Notes: generated by a model from the sequence alone, not told the origin. Counted from the first letter of the stretch, positions 45,101-56,329 are shown. The stretch: 64,000 nt of DNA from Ligula intestinalis (GCA_036362985.1 JAYGXS010000004.1:65013383-65077382), one strand, 5' to 3'. Program-made: numbers and translations.

Positions 45101-45821
45101 AGCGTAATTCGCTACCAAACAAGTTCAAGATTTAGTTTTTTCGTGTGTTTTCCATAAACTATATTTTAATTCGTAAAGGCGCTCAAAATCGGCAATAAAA
45201 ATGCATACTGCTTAAGTAGCCATTTTTATAGTAGGGTAAGAAAGAAGCTCATCAAAAGGCCGGCATCTTTGCCTGTCTGAAAAAACTGCATGGTAATCAG
45301 TATTACAACCTTACTCGTTGTCGATTATCGAGAGAGTATCAATCTTCCGTAACTGTCGGCGTGTTGCACGAATTCTGAACCGTACTGTATAATCTACGTT
45401 TTGTCTCCTTCTCCTTGTTATACAAGTACTGACGAATTTAATCTTCAGGCACATTGAAGCCGGTCATGGCGTTCGGCTGTTGCAAGTCCGACTACTTACT
45501 TCCTGTTCACTAAAGAAGGCGCGTGTTTGGAACAACCTCCAGGCCAACAACGCTTCAAGAATCAACCTACCGCTGGAAGGAGAGGAACTGTTACAGGGTT
45601 GCATTGTCTACCACCGGGTCTGGAAGTCGCAGCTACCACACAAAGTGGCAATAGCTTCCGTTATCAGACAGATTTTCACAGTCCTACACGTCCCTTGCCT
45701 GAAACTGGTTGTCCTGGATGGGACAGGTCTGGTTTTTAAAACCACTCTTACCCCGGAACTTTCACAGGACAGCCCCAATTCAGATTGCCGGACGGACACT
45801 GCCCTGCCATTCCAGGGCTAA
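42113..45821 (+). CDS. Zinc metallopeptidase, YIL108W / Metallopep family
   Basis: Exons: 42113-42897, 43580-43712, 43800-43971, 44049-44242, 44333-44398, 45449-45821, about 574 residues. All introns are GT/AG and the phases join without adjustment. Exon 1 holds the N-terminal domain (KLLNAYDGMTVSYPLLLLKG). GLALFGPGTLYIWPESLDD follows, then the active site TMLHELGHCFDLDHTPEGIM: HExxHxxxxxH, zinc ligands and catalytic Glu, with a Met shortly after as in metzincins. A WGRPVAEFLAYHRW segment precedes the C-terminal domain, which ends in TAA at 45821. The order matches the eukaryotic Metallopep family, whose substrates are unknown. Introns 2-4 are 87, 77 and 90 bp. The true start lies upstream of 42113 and was not found. 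Confidence 0.85.
44399..45448 (+). other. Last intron of the metallopeptidase gene
   Basis: The intron begins GTCAGC after phase-2 AG and ends CTTCAG before phase-2 G, restoring an arginine codon. About 1 kb of AT-rich sequence with no recognised element. Confidence 0.7.
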
Positions 45822-46689
45822 GTAGTGTCGTATCGCTCGGCGTATGTAACTGAAAACCTTGTCTTTCAACTTTGTACAGTCTTATTGGTCTGAGGAAAAA
45901 TAAATTCGGGGACACCACTCGACCCCATCCATAACACGACTTTTTTGTTGGTACTGCACTGCCTTGGTGGGTTAAATACCGAACGGAATAGCGCCTGGTG
46001 TCCGTTTGCTGGTACCGAGGACAGTGCTTTAATGCATCTGGCGTTCAAACACCACCGACACCCTGCTCTCTATCTTTCGGCCTCTACGTGATAGACAGAA
46101 TCCTAAGGAAGTGAACTAGTCCTTGCAACCAGATTTCCTTTCGGGATGAATCAGACGTCCTCCTCATGGGGATGCTTCGATTTCCCAGACTGTCCTACGA
46201 GGGGTAGGGGTCTTAGTAGTGGTCTTACGGTGCCCTATTTCAAGTCACATAGATGCCTCCCCAGCGTCATCCATCGCACCGGATCAGGCGCACAGCTGGC
46301 AAATTCTAATACCCTTTTTTCACCATTTCGGTAATCTAAGGCTAGAGTTGAGTAGCCACAGACATTTGTTGTGACCAACCAGTTACTTCCTGTTTACTCT
46401 TAAGTGGATGCCGGCGCTCACAAAACGCAGGCATGCTTCAAGGTAGGTAGATTTGCTGCGGCGAGGTCTAATTACTAGCTAATTCCTTCTCGAAAATAAA
46501 TCGCTGCTCAAGTAGTTTGTGCTATGTCGATACTGTTCGAGGTTTGTGTGAATTAAGCTACGTTTACACAAAATGTCAATCGTAGTAGTCATATAAAGCT
46601 GAGTCTTATTATCTAGTGCGTGAATGAAGAACATACTTCAGCTCCAATATAGTATCCCCTCATCTTTTTTCCTCCATACTGACGACCTA

Positions 46690-47600
46690 CGATCTCCAAA
46701 TGCATGTTTGTTTGTCACTATGCTGACGACATGGTTGTCGGCCATCCTCTCAAAAGCCAGACCCATCTCCAAACACTGAAGGGTGGACTGGACCATGTCA
46801 CAGCATGGTCGTCAGAAAATGGCCTTTTACTTAATGAGCGGAAGTCAGTCTAGAGTATCTTCAGGCTGCGACCCTCCAGTCCTGAAACCATCGACTTTCT
46901 GCCCAACAAGGTATCCTCCTTCCGATACCTTGGTGTAACAATAGCTTCCAACCTCTCATTTACTCTTCACATTGAAGACCTTTTTATTAAAATCCGGAAA
47001 CTTTTATATTATATCCGTTGCTTGCGTTCTTATCGCACCCCGCAAGCCCTCATCTGGCGTTTTATAGACGCTTTTATCCTCCCTCTCATTCTTTACTGCT
47101 CTCCCGTAACCTTTCCAGCACTACTCAAAAAAGACTTTATTATTGTTAAACGTATTCTCTGCATGCTCTCTTCAGCTGCCGGCTATTCATATGCTTTTTA
47201 GCTGACCTTATAATTCAGCGACATTTTAAATCGGTCAAGAATTTCGTGGATCGTATTCTTAGTGAGGACGCTCACCCTCTCCACTCCAAACTAATGGCTG
47301 CGAAGTCTTCTCGTACGACGCGCCGAAAGTTGCGACATATGAAATGTCGTACATCAGCCTACCAGAACTCGATACTACCATTCTTAGCACGCTTACTCAC
47401 GTGTGAAGAAACGGAAATTGAGAAGCTGAAGGCCGACGCGACTCCATAACTGATGTGGTAACCGTGTCGAATTCTTACTTTGAGTATTCTGTGATCTTTG
47501 ACCGTTTACTCTTGAGTTTTTGAACCCTTTAAATTACTTTTATTCTTGCTCTCCGTGAATGGAGCCATTTTTGCTGAAAGTTTGATATTACCATCAAAAT
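46690..47600 (+). pseudogene. Non-LTR retrotransposon: RT palm to 3' tail
   Basis: CHYADDMVVGHPLKSQ is the RT motif C region, followed by LKGGLDHVTAWSSENGLLLN, RYLGVTIASNLSF and a basic C-terminal region. The last frame is 47246-47449, ending KLKADATP-stop. The 3' tail has GCTCTCCGTGAATGGAGCC and an AATAAA near 47599. The element is 5'-truncated and has several stops. Other copies of this end lie at 8640, 15760 and 16640. The C-terminal sequence does not look like RTE or CR1; the clade is not certain. Confidence 0.75.
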
Positions 47601-48434
47601 AAAGTTCTCATCATCAAAATCCAAAAGAAATGTTGGGGGCGCTCGCATGATCCTTCGTTGGGTCTATTAGGTACACGTCACATACAGCATACCACGCAAC
47701 TTAAATCTATGTCAATATCTTGTAAGTGTTGGGACGTTTTTTGTGGGGACCATAGGACAACATGAAACCCTTCCTCACTGCACAGAAAAAAAATCATATA
47801 GCGCAGTTAGCATCTGTATCCTCAATCTGAACTATAAGAAATGAGGATCAGAAAACTTGCGCTACCGGTTGCGTCGAACCTGAATTCGCATGGATATGTT
47901 TCGGTCGGCATAGGCACCTTAAAAACAAGCAAAGTCACGGGTCATGTTTCAGAGCACTTTGATCATTTAGGTCCACGATTTCTTTGTGTCCTACAGTAGC
48001 AGTCTTAATTCATACAAGCAAGAAACTGTACATCGCCCCAGTATATGTGTATATATATACCATTCCATCCTATTCTACTAGTCGTTAAGTGACCACCTGT
48101 GCGGGCTATAAAGTGATCTCCAGGGCGAGAACGGAGCTTCACTGTTCCATTACCAGACCAAGGGGATATGATCCCTAGCGTTGGCTAAATCAGTGTTACC
48201 TCTGATAAATGGTGGCGTCAGTGCCAGCACCAGTACTACTAGACTTCTTGCCGTGATTTATGGGATATGGGTCAAGTGCTGACTTAATCAGCGTCACTTT
48301 TAACGTACAAAACAGTCAGTACCAGTACCAACAAGTAATATCACTAAGTTAAACCCTAGCAAGTAGTATTAGAAGTAAGCAGTGCCAGTCCTTGTTTACC
48401 TAAGTCTGGCCAGTAACCTGCTATAGGTGAGTGA

Positions 48435-48700
48435 GGATAGATAGCACAGTAGCACCCGCGCAAAGTCTACTGTCACTTGAGACTAATTTAAGCGGTGTAT
48501 TGGTATGCATTTGATACAGCAGCCCACGTCGAACCCCGTTTAGTCTTCGAGACTCCGGGAGAAGGTGAAGAGTGCGGAGCCGCTAACTACGTCCTCTTTC
48601 ACTTTAAACTAAACCCTGAGGCCGTCACCTCCTGTACCAACCTGTTGGTGCACTTGGTGGACCTCATCGAAACCGATGGTCAGACACCCAAACACACACC
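48435..48700 (+). repeat. Dispersed repeat, inverted relative of 53990-54300
   Basis: It matches the minus strand of 53990-54300, starting at GCGCAAAGTCTACTGTCAC. The frame LNPEAVTSCTNLLVHLVDLI is kept in both copies (LTPETATFCTNPLVHLVDFI there), which hints at a once coding sequence. I do not recognise the family. The two copies bracket the SINE cluster and the PLE at 53.6 kb. Confidence 0.55.
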
Positions 48701-48959
48701 AGATGGAGTGCCACTTCACAGGTTGCGTGCGGTAAATGATCGAGACTTTATTGCATGAAATTCAGAAGTCAATCAACCCCACCCAGATGGTCGCTGTGCC
48801 ATGACTTGCGGCGTCCGCTGTACCTCCATCCGACCAGCTCTCGGCTCTTTCTTGCACGCGAACACTCACTCCGCTAGAACAACACCACGCTAAGTGGTGT
48901 GGGCACGAGACGGGGGGTTTGTTACACAGACAGTAGCTTTTTATTTATTTATCCAGATT

Positions 48960-50820
48960 GCACAAATGAATAGGGCAATTTTGCTTTGCCTTGGAGCCAC
49001 CCTGAATTTTTATTATTATTTGGTTGACAATTTCAGGCGCTGATTCGAGGCATTAAAAAGGCAAGACAGAGGTCTGTGCCCCAAGGTAAAAGCAAAACCG
49101 GGGATGCAGGATTTACATGGCCACAGAAGCGGAACGAATAAAGTGTCGATTCTGGATTAAGAAGTAAGGGTGAGAGCAGGCAGTAACAATCACAGTGGGC
49201 GGGCGACCATTGCTCCGCATGAGGTTGACGGTGGGGGGAAGCATTAATGGCCCGAGATAGCCGAGTGAGGTTGTTCCAGTTTTTCCAATTTCTCGAAATG
49301 TTTTCTTGCATTGCGGATGTTAAGGACTGTCGCCGAGGAAGCTATAATTTGTTGGAAAAAATGAAAGGCAACGGGACTGAGATAGATAGTCACTTCAAGG
49401 CGAACAGTTAGCTAATATACTTGCCTAGAGTAAACACAGTCGAATGTCTTCGTGCGGCAACTTAGACAGGCGGTAGAATTCACTAGCAGGTAGAAAGGAG
49501 AGATGTGCTCAATTTAGCGAGTCATTTCTGTGCCCTGACGTATTTATTATAGAGTACTGCTGTCCATCTTCGAAAATCAGAACTTTCTGTGCATAGCTCT
49601 TCTCGTCAGTTACGCGGGTTGCGCGTGCATCACCAATATCGACAGCGGGGTGACAGGGACTCAGCTTCGGTGCGGTTCGAATCAACTGCATTCTCGGCCA
49701 TTTCGATAATCTGCCACCTGGACTGTCTACGTATAGGCGGTCCGTAATGAAATGAAGACAAGGGTGATGTGACCGATCGGTTAATATCAATGTGTCTTCC
49801 AGTTGACGTCACACTTCATCGTCGTCTCAGCCCAATGCCTCAAAACGTCGAAATGGAGGGCACAAGCCGTCTGAGTGGCATGTTTCACAAATACTAAACG
49901 CGGCATGGAACCGTCCGGGCAGTTAATCATCACTAAAGCCCACGATGACGGGAGTGGGGTCCGTGTCATATCCACTGCCGGTATTGACAATTTACGGCTC
50001 AGCCCGCGTGTCTTACAGTGAGTACAGTGAACAGGATTCCAGTCTGATGTTGTCGAGCAGAACAGCGCTCCTTTTAGTGCCATTGAACTTCAGAAATTTT
50101 AATCAGAGCGCGTGAACCACACACCCCCAGTCGTTCAAATAATCCGACCAATTCGTGGGTTGCCCCATTGGCTAGCTGGGGCGGCTTTTTAGAAGAGCGT
50201 TCTCTTGGGATGCCTGGACTTGAGGGGAAACATCCCAATTTATCCCTCAGGCACAGAGGTTTAAAGCTGCAGGATTTTATTGTACGGCGGGTAAAACTGA
50301 TTGGATGGCAGTAAACACTATCCACCTGATAATATTGCTTATATTGTCGCGCAACTCACCGTCCCTGCGGCCACCAGTCTGGTGAATATCATCGGAAACG
50401 ACGGACTTATGGTCACTTTTTAAGGAACCGGTTCTCGTCAGCTATAACCACCTGTGTCTGCAGGTCTCGGTGCTAATGCTTACGTGATAGGTCTAAAAAC
50501 CTGTTTACTCCGCATTTGGCCTTCCCTAGCGACGGTCCTATTATCCGTCACCTGTACACATGACGGTTAGCATGTAGCTATGCTAACACACAGGTCATGC
50601 CGCCCAGGATAGCGAGAATGGGTATCCCAATTCGCTATCAGAAATATCAGCAAACAAGAATACCGTCCGTTAAGCGTCTATTCTTTGCCCTAACACATAA
50701 CAGACTCCGCTACCGCATAGTGACTTAGGTTCTGGGGGCGCGTAAACGGTCACATAGATCACCAAAAAACTAGAATAATCACCTCGGCTTGTCAAACCTC
50801 ATTTATTACTTCATCAATAT
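48960..50820. other. No gene recognised
   Basis: Short ORFs on both strands show no domain, and I found no internal repeat or match elsewhere in the window. Confidence 0.45.
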
Positions 50821-50835
50821 ACAGACTCTCTGATT

Positions 50836-50882
50836 GTGTCGCTGATGACGAATCCGCGACGGATCTCGAAACGTCAGGCGAA
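50836..50882 (+). ncRNA. Hammerhead-like motif (ACGU family)
   Basis: CTGATGA, extra C, GAATCCG with CGGATCTC (seven pairs, one bulged C), GAAACGTC, AGGCGAATAAAAG. It is nearly identical to 18943-18988, but the bulged stem base differs (C instead of T). The first helix I pair is a G-A mismatch. Confidence 0.5.
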
Positions 50883-50929
50883 TAAAAGTATTGTCCCAGC
50901 GATCGAGTCACTTCAATATACAGACAGTA

Positions 50930-51105
50930 TTGCCAGCAAAGACAAGGGAGGCTAGAGTGGCCATTTTTGGCTGGCGAGCCGCCGTCAGCCAGTCATGCCC
51001 AGACCCGAGGCTCGAACTCGCGAACTTTTCGATCAGATTCAAACGCCCTAACCATTGAGTCACGCGCTCGTTGTCTCAGTAATTTAGTTCAGAGGCCTCT
51101 GTCGA
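50930..51105 (-). repeat. tRNA-derived SINE with hammerhead-like segment, copy 1
   Basis: On the minus strand the A box is TGACTCAATGGTTAGGGCG and the B box is AGTTCGAGCCT, at tRNA spacing, followed by the body. The ribozyme-like part (50949-50994) is mutated: CTGACGG, and AAAA for GAAA. This copy is therefore probably inactive. Confidence 0.7.
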
Positions 51106-51108
51106 GAC

Positions 51109-51465
51109 CCAAGGCAGCGCGGGACCAATGAGTTCCGTTAGCGGTCAGGTGAACGTTCATCGAAGAGTGCCAATATTCCCTGACCTATACCGGTGAGACA
51201 ACGAGCTCGTGGCTCAATGGTTAGGACAGTTCACACCGATCTGAAAGTCAACGCTCGGGTGGAACGCCACCTGCGTCTGGGTACGACTGGCTGACGACGA
51301 CTAATAAGCCAGAAATGGCCGTTCCAGTCTCCCTTGTCCTTGCTGGCAATATCATCTGCCTACTACCAGCTGCTACGGCTCTCAGGGCTTCTGTCAAGGT
51401 CCAAGGCAGAGCGGAATAGATGAGTTCCAGTAGCGGTCAGGTTAACGTTAATCAACGAGTGTTAA
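51109..51465 (+). repeat. tRNA-derived SINE with hammerhead, head-to-tail unit of about 292 bp
   Basis: CCAAGGCAG at 51109 recurs at 51401, each time followed by GAGTTCC and a GCGGTCAGGT-type tail, so the element is a little more than one tandem unit of 292 bp. Inside are the A box TGGCTCAATGGTTAGGACA (about 51211), a decayed B box, the ribozyme (51285-51329) and a 3' body. Tandem arrangement, tRNA-type promoter and hammerhead together are the features of schistosome SM-alpha repeats. The internal promoter would be read by RNA polymerase III. Confidence 0.7.
51285..51329 (+). ncRNA. SINE hammerhead ribozyme candidate
   Basis: Helix I: GACTGG (51285-51290) with CCAGTC (51324-51329), six perfect pairs. 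CTGACGA (51291-51297) and GAAA (51312-51315) are intact. Stem II in this copy is CGACT...AGCCA, one mutation away from the GGCT/AGCC stem of the copy at 51811. Helix III is AUGGCCGU, with U at position 17. The base of stem II is a C-A mismatch where hammerheads usually have G-C. The copy in the SINE at 51811-51856 (minus strand) has the intact stem II but a G-U at the first helix I pair. Confidence 0.6.
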
Positions 51466-51784
51466 GTAATATATGAGATTTAAATTCTAAGAAGCGTCAT
51501 ACACCACGATGAACATCACTACCCAAGGTTTCATGACCTGTGCGTTAATTTTGTATTGTACTAAGAAAAGGCCTCATCAAAACCGACCTTATGGTCCTCC
51601 CATATCTACAGCGTTCTAGTCGCAAGAGTGAGTGTAGGCGCAGTGGCCAAATTTACACGTGTCACACGTTCTGGTCCCGAGGCCTAAAACAATCAGACAT
51701 GCCGCGAAGTTTTACTCAAAATAAATAGGCACATCTACAGTTTGTCGCTTCGATATCAAAAAATACCCACATAATTCTAGGCGG

Positions 51785-52070
51785 GTACTATTGCCGGTAC
51801 AGACAAGCGAGACTGAAATGACCATTTCTGGCTTATTAGCCGTCGTCAGCCAGCCATTACCAAACCCCAAATGGTGCACCAACCGAGGCTCAAACTCGCC
51901 ACCTTTTTTGATCAGAGTCTAACACCCTAACCACTGACTCACGAGCTCGTTGTTTTGCCAGTTTACGCCGGGAGGTATTGATACTCGTTGATGAACGTTC
52001 ACTGGCCGCCGACGGAACTCACTTGCCTCGTTCTGCCTTGGACCTCATATCTCGGGCCCTAACAGCAGTC
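51785..52070 (-). repeat. tRNA-derived SINE with hammerhead-like segment, copy 3
   Basis: On the minus strand the head region GTCCAAGGCAGAACG (near 52040) and CGTTCATCAACGAGTATC come first. Then comes the A box TGAGTCAGTGGTTAGGGTG, the B box AGTTTGAGCCTC and the ribozyme-like part at 51811-51856. There CTGACGA, GGCT/AGCC and GAAA are intact and helix III is AUGGUCAU. A further tail piece in plus orientation lies at 52070-52200. Confidence 0.7.
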
Positions 52071-53399
52071 GGCAATGCTATCCACGTGGACTACTAGCCG
52101 ATATGGCCGCTGTTAGTGTCTGAAAAATGAAGCCCAAGGCAGAGTAGAACAAGTGAGTTCCGTCAGCGGTCGGTAAACTTTCCCCAACGACTGTCAACCA
52201 AATAATTCGTCCACCGAACACGAAAAACAACACCACCTTCCTAGAAAGGCAGTGGTACAATTGGCCACAACTGGATTGTTGTGAGGAGTTGGACATCGTT
52301 AAAGCTCGCATTCGTATGACAAGGGGGCGAGATTTAGGCCTGGGTTCACTAACTAAATGCAGATAACGTCAACGTCTACCCGAGCCACAACACAGCCCAT
52401 CAGTCTCATATAATAGGGCAAAGATTTGCGGGAGTAAATTCGCTAGTCCAGCACGGGGTATAGTGGCACAGTTTGGTCCGCCGGTGGCAGCGGCTACATG
52501 AGGTGTGGCTGTTGCTATCAAGATAGTTTTCGGATCTATAGCTAAGAGCGCTAGGCGGCAGAGTATTCAGGCTTGCATGATCGTTTCGTGCTCCTAGACA
52601 TTTGGTATGAAGCGACGTGCAGGCTGCTAACACCCGATAAGTCCACCCGAATGATTACTGCACTTTAGATCAATAATCTGCCACCTGTGAGTGTCCACTA
52701 AGGCTCCACCGGAAAGGTCTCGTGTCTAACTCCACATGGGAACGTAGTGTATTTGGGGAGGCAAGGAATCAGCTAAATTGACAGAATAGTGTCCTAATGA
52801 GCCGTCACTGTCGCTGTGGTAGAGAGACGAATGAAAACAAATCTACTCTCCGATTAATAGTGTTTCTCTCGGTCACTCTAGGGTCAGTTCCGAACACAAA
52901 CATCATCACCGCGACTACGTGACCAATGGAAAGACTGACTTCGTGCTTGGGGTGGACATATGAATGGCAAGCCTTGGTAACGACTGTCTATTTTGAAACC
53001 GAACAAGTATCCCTGCTATAGATTAGGACCACCATTACTGCTGTAATAAATAGGCATTAAAAACAGACGTACCAATCGAGGGATCCGACATTATGACCAT
53101 GACGTAGGTGTTCGACGTAAAGACGTCAATAAAAGCCGAAAAGTGCTGGTTTTTCAGCTCGATGGCGGAGAAATTGGCACCCACTTTGCTACACGACAAC
53201 TTAAACTGCTTGATGATATTGCTGATCTTGTCGAACCTGTAAGAAGGGGAAAGGAAGATTTTAAGTCACGGCTCACCGCTATGAGAGTAGCAAAACTAGA
53301 AAAGAAATGTCAATTTGTAGCACACAGAAAATGGCGAGGCGAGTACGCCGAAGAATGTGAATCGCTCAATTGTACGAAGCACCATCAAGCAGGGTTCGC

Positions 53400-53706
53400 A
53401 AAAAAGCACACACTTCAGTGCGTTTCGACCTCCTGGACCAACTCGGCAGAAGGCACAGAAAAAAGAATACAATACAAAAAGCAATGGCCGTGCGAAGAAA
53501 GGAAGGACAAGCCACCTTGGTGGCCGCACATGCATGCTCGACTTCGAACAAGTGCGAATATTAGGCCAGTAGGAGGACCGAACTTCACGCCTGCTGCAGG
53601 AGGCATGACACATGCACGCTAATTCTATTAATAGGCCAATCGATCTCCCGGATGCCTACCTGGCGTTGCGCGTAGAATGGCAGAGCTTAAGTTCACTCTC
53701 GGCAGA
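53400..53706 (+). pseudogene. Penelope-like element GIY-YIG 3' end
   Basis: AMAVRRKEGQATLVAAHACS is the region after the GIY-YIG core, close to VRRNGKLPLVAAYASS of the 5.4-6.1 kb copy. After frameshifts comes LLQEA, an in-frame TGA, then ANSINRPIDLPDAYLALRVE and a stop at about 53706. The open frame 53143-53360 just upstream is not a recognised PLE part and may be an unrelated neighbour. A degenerate hammerhead-like motif follows at 53742-53790. Confidence 0.65.
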
Positions 53707-53741
53707 TCTGAGCTAAATACGCAGTGAGCTGTACACTTTTA

Positions 53742-53790
53742 TTCCTTGGTAATGGGCTCGCGTGAGAGCTCAAAAAGTCGGGCAAATAAA
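53742..53790 (+). ncRNA. Degenerate hammerhead-like motif after PLE end
   Basis: The stem GGGCTC with GAGCTC (about 53754-53771) is followed by AAAAAGTCGGGCAAATAAAC. The core boxes are damaged (CTTGGTA for CTGANGA). Its place, 35 bp after the PLE stop codon, links this motif class physically to PLE 3' ends. Confidence 0.35.
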
Positions 53791-53989
53791 CAGCCGGTCC
53801 CAGAGGACGCTTCTCGTCTTCTATTCAATTGCCTGGGCCTCGTAGCTTTTGGACTATTCAAAAAGCAATCTATTACGAGGGTGTGGCGGCAAAACGTAGC
53901 TCGTAGCTCTTCGCCATTTTACGTAAATCTGCACGTTTGATTAGATAAGATGCTGAATCTTGCTGTTTATTACTAAAAAGTCGGCTTTT

Positions 53990-54300
53990 GTCAAGTTTCA
54001 GAACTTTTTCTGCATCAGGACGCCTCTCCCTTCCCCTCCGAGTCAGCCAGTCAGTCAGTATTCGACCATAGATTTCGATGAAGTCCACCAAGTGCACTAA
54101 CGGGTTGGTACAGAAGGTGGCAGTCTCAGGTGTTAGCTTTAAAATGATAGAAGACGTAGTTAGCAGCTCCGCACTCTTCACCTTCACCTTGAGTATCGAT
54201 GACTAAACGGGTTCCAGTGTAGGCTGCTTTCTCCAATGCAAGCCGAAACACCGCCTGACTTAGTATTAGGTGACAGTAGACTTTGCGCGGGTACTACTGT
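53990..54300 (-). repeat. Dispersed repeat, inverted relative of 48435-48700
   Basis: See 48435-48700. This copy keeps the longer open frame, with LTPETATFCTNPLVHLVDFI and then RRGRERRPDAEKVLKLD. No known domain is recognisable. Confidence 0.55.
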
Positions 54301-55143
54301 ACTACCTACCCTAAGCTCTCCCTCAGTAGGTGTAAAGACAGGCCGAGAATGATACGGTTGCTACTGGCTACCAATATAGCCGAGTCTTAGTAGTACTGTT
54401 ACTGTTTCTCACGCTAACATTTGTCAAAAGTGATGCTGAGTTGAAAATCAAGGGTGAAGCTCATACCTTTTGTGTCCTCAGCAAGGAATGGGAAATTTGC
54501 GTTTATGTTATTTCGAGTAAATACGGATTTGAGGCCCTGAAAACATCAGGGCTTGCCACTTTTTCCGCCATCTCAACTCTTTCCTCCTGATTTTGTCCAT
54601 TTCAACTAGGATTTAGACGACAAGGACTACGATAATGCTGATATAAGTACATGCTTATGCTAAATTGCTAACTCTAGTAACCATAGTTACTAAGACCAGT
54701 AACTGGTACATAAGGATATGGCCCGTAGGTGCCTGTATACACTCCCTATGAGGTAAATTAGGTTAAGATAATGTGAGCGGGCCGCACGCATCTGCAAATG
54801 CGGAGAAAGTCGTATCCAGCCAAGGTTAAGGTCGGAATCCATTTTTAAAATGAACGAGTAACCCATTCAGTTAACTGATCTGCCGCGCCTTGTCACCGCA
54901 AGCATGCAGCTTATCAATAGTTCGATAGCCGCAAGCAACAAAGTCCAGCGCTTTCATGAGAGCACATTGGTGAATTTGGGGTAAATTTGTTTACAGTGAG
55001 GCAGATCTGCGCAGCTTCGGCTACATTATCTGCACGTCTACAAAATTCCAGTGGCAAGACAGTCATAGATGAGCGTGAGCGCAGCGGTCGGTAAAGTACT
55101 CCGTGAGAAGAAGACGGCTTGATCGCTGAGGTAATACTTTTAT

Positions 55144-55190
55144 TCGCCTGAAGTTTCGATATCCGTCGCGGAGACGTCATCAGAGACATA
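55144..55190 (-). ncRNA. Hammerhead-like motif (ACGU family, diverged)
   Basis: On the minus strand TGTCT, CTGATGA, extra C, a damaged stem II (CTCCG with CGGAT inside), GAAACTTC, AGGCGAATAAAAG. Helix III is ACUU, one change from ACGU. Flanking GATCGCTGAGG and GAAGAAGACGG match the arm ends at 18.84 kb. Confidence 0.4.
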
Positions 55191-55549
55191 GTCAGAGAGC
55201 AGTAGCAGTCCGTCTACATGTGCCACACACGATCTCGGCCGTTACTTCACGGGAAACTCACTTTAAGTGGAGTCGTATCTTAGAATGCCAGAAAGGTCAT
55301 GTTAAGGAGCCACTTCAGCCTGGTATTCAGTGCAGCAGCAACACATTCCAGAGCGTGTCGTAGCAGTCAAAAACCAGCCGGGCTTGTAGCGGTGTAAAGA
55401 AGGAAAGCCATAGGGAAGAGGCCCTTCTGGAAAGCGTCGGCTGCAGAGGCGTGGACCTCCGTCTTAAGCGTGTCACGCGCATGTACGGCAGGCCACACGA
55501 GACATTTTAGTCTCAGTAAAGATGGTTTTTAGGCAATATTTGTCATCTG

Positions 55550-55990
55550 CTATGGATGTGAATGCCGGGTTGTGCGCGCTGAAGATGAGCGAAGACTGGA
55601 GGTCTTTGACCACCGGTGCCCGAGGACAATCCTGTGATCAAGTATAGCGACTTCATCTCGAATGAGACAGTCCGCAGCCGCTGCGATCGTATCGCGATGA
55701 TACCACAAGCCATTCGAAAAAGGTGACTGAGGTAGTTTAGGCACGTTCTCCGTCGTCCGCTCTACGAACTTAGCTATGTTACGCCCGATCCGGTGTCGCA
55801 GCGCACCTAGAGGCGTCGAAGAGGAGGAAAACTGAAGACTTGGCTCAACACCGTCAGCCAAGACATGGAATAAAATCTTGGACCTTATATCTTCGGTCCC
55901 CGTCGCCGGAGAAGACACTGGGTGGAGCTCTCCAGATCCGCTGCCGTCAATCTTCACGCATAGAGAGAGACCCTCCGTGACATCATTGAG
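55550..55990 (+). pseudogene. RTE-like retrotransposon C-terminal fragment
   Basis: Plus-strand frame: ECRVVRAEDERRLEVFDHRC, then PRTIL, matching 1740-2300 on the minus strand. It continues through a region of about 45 bp more than the other copy. Several stops are present. Only the last quarter of ORF2 remains. Confidence 0.65.
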
Positions 55991-56329
55991 GCCGGCTGAA
56001 TCAGGTATGATCCCAGCCGTAACAAAGGAAACGAAGAATAGTTGCCATATATAACAACCACTGCCTGCACTGATGCGAACATAGAGAAACAAGTCGATCT
56101 CAACGAAAAAACCCCATTTACAATCATCGCAACTGGACGAAGACGAATAGGAGTTTGTAGCCGATCAAAATGGAACCACACACCAACCAAAATATATATC
56201 GTTGTCTGAAGGAATCATAGATAACTACGCAAATGCTATGTCTACAAACTCCCCAAACGAACTTAATTTAGCGGAGCTCCGGTTTGTGCACGTGGACATA
56301 AAACTGCATTCTTGGTCTACTCGCCAAAA

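Noticed and set aside
53143..53360. Open frame with [18 protein letters not shown], considered as a host exon or PLE part
   Set aside because: No splice sites or domain could be tied to it, and its join to the GIY-YIG remnant is unclear. Left uncalled as a gene.
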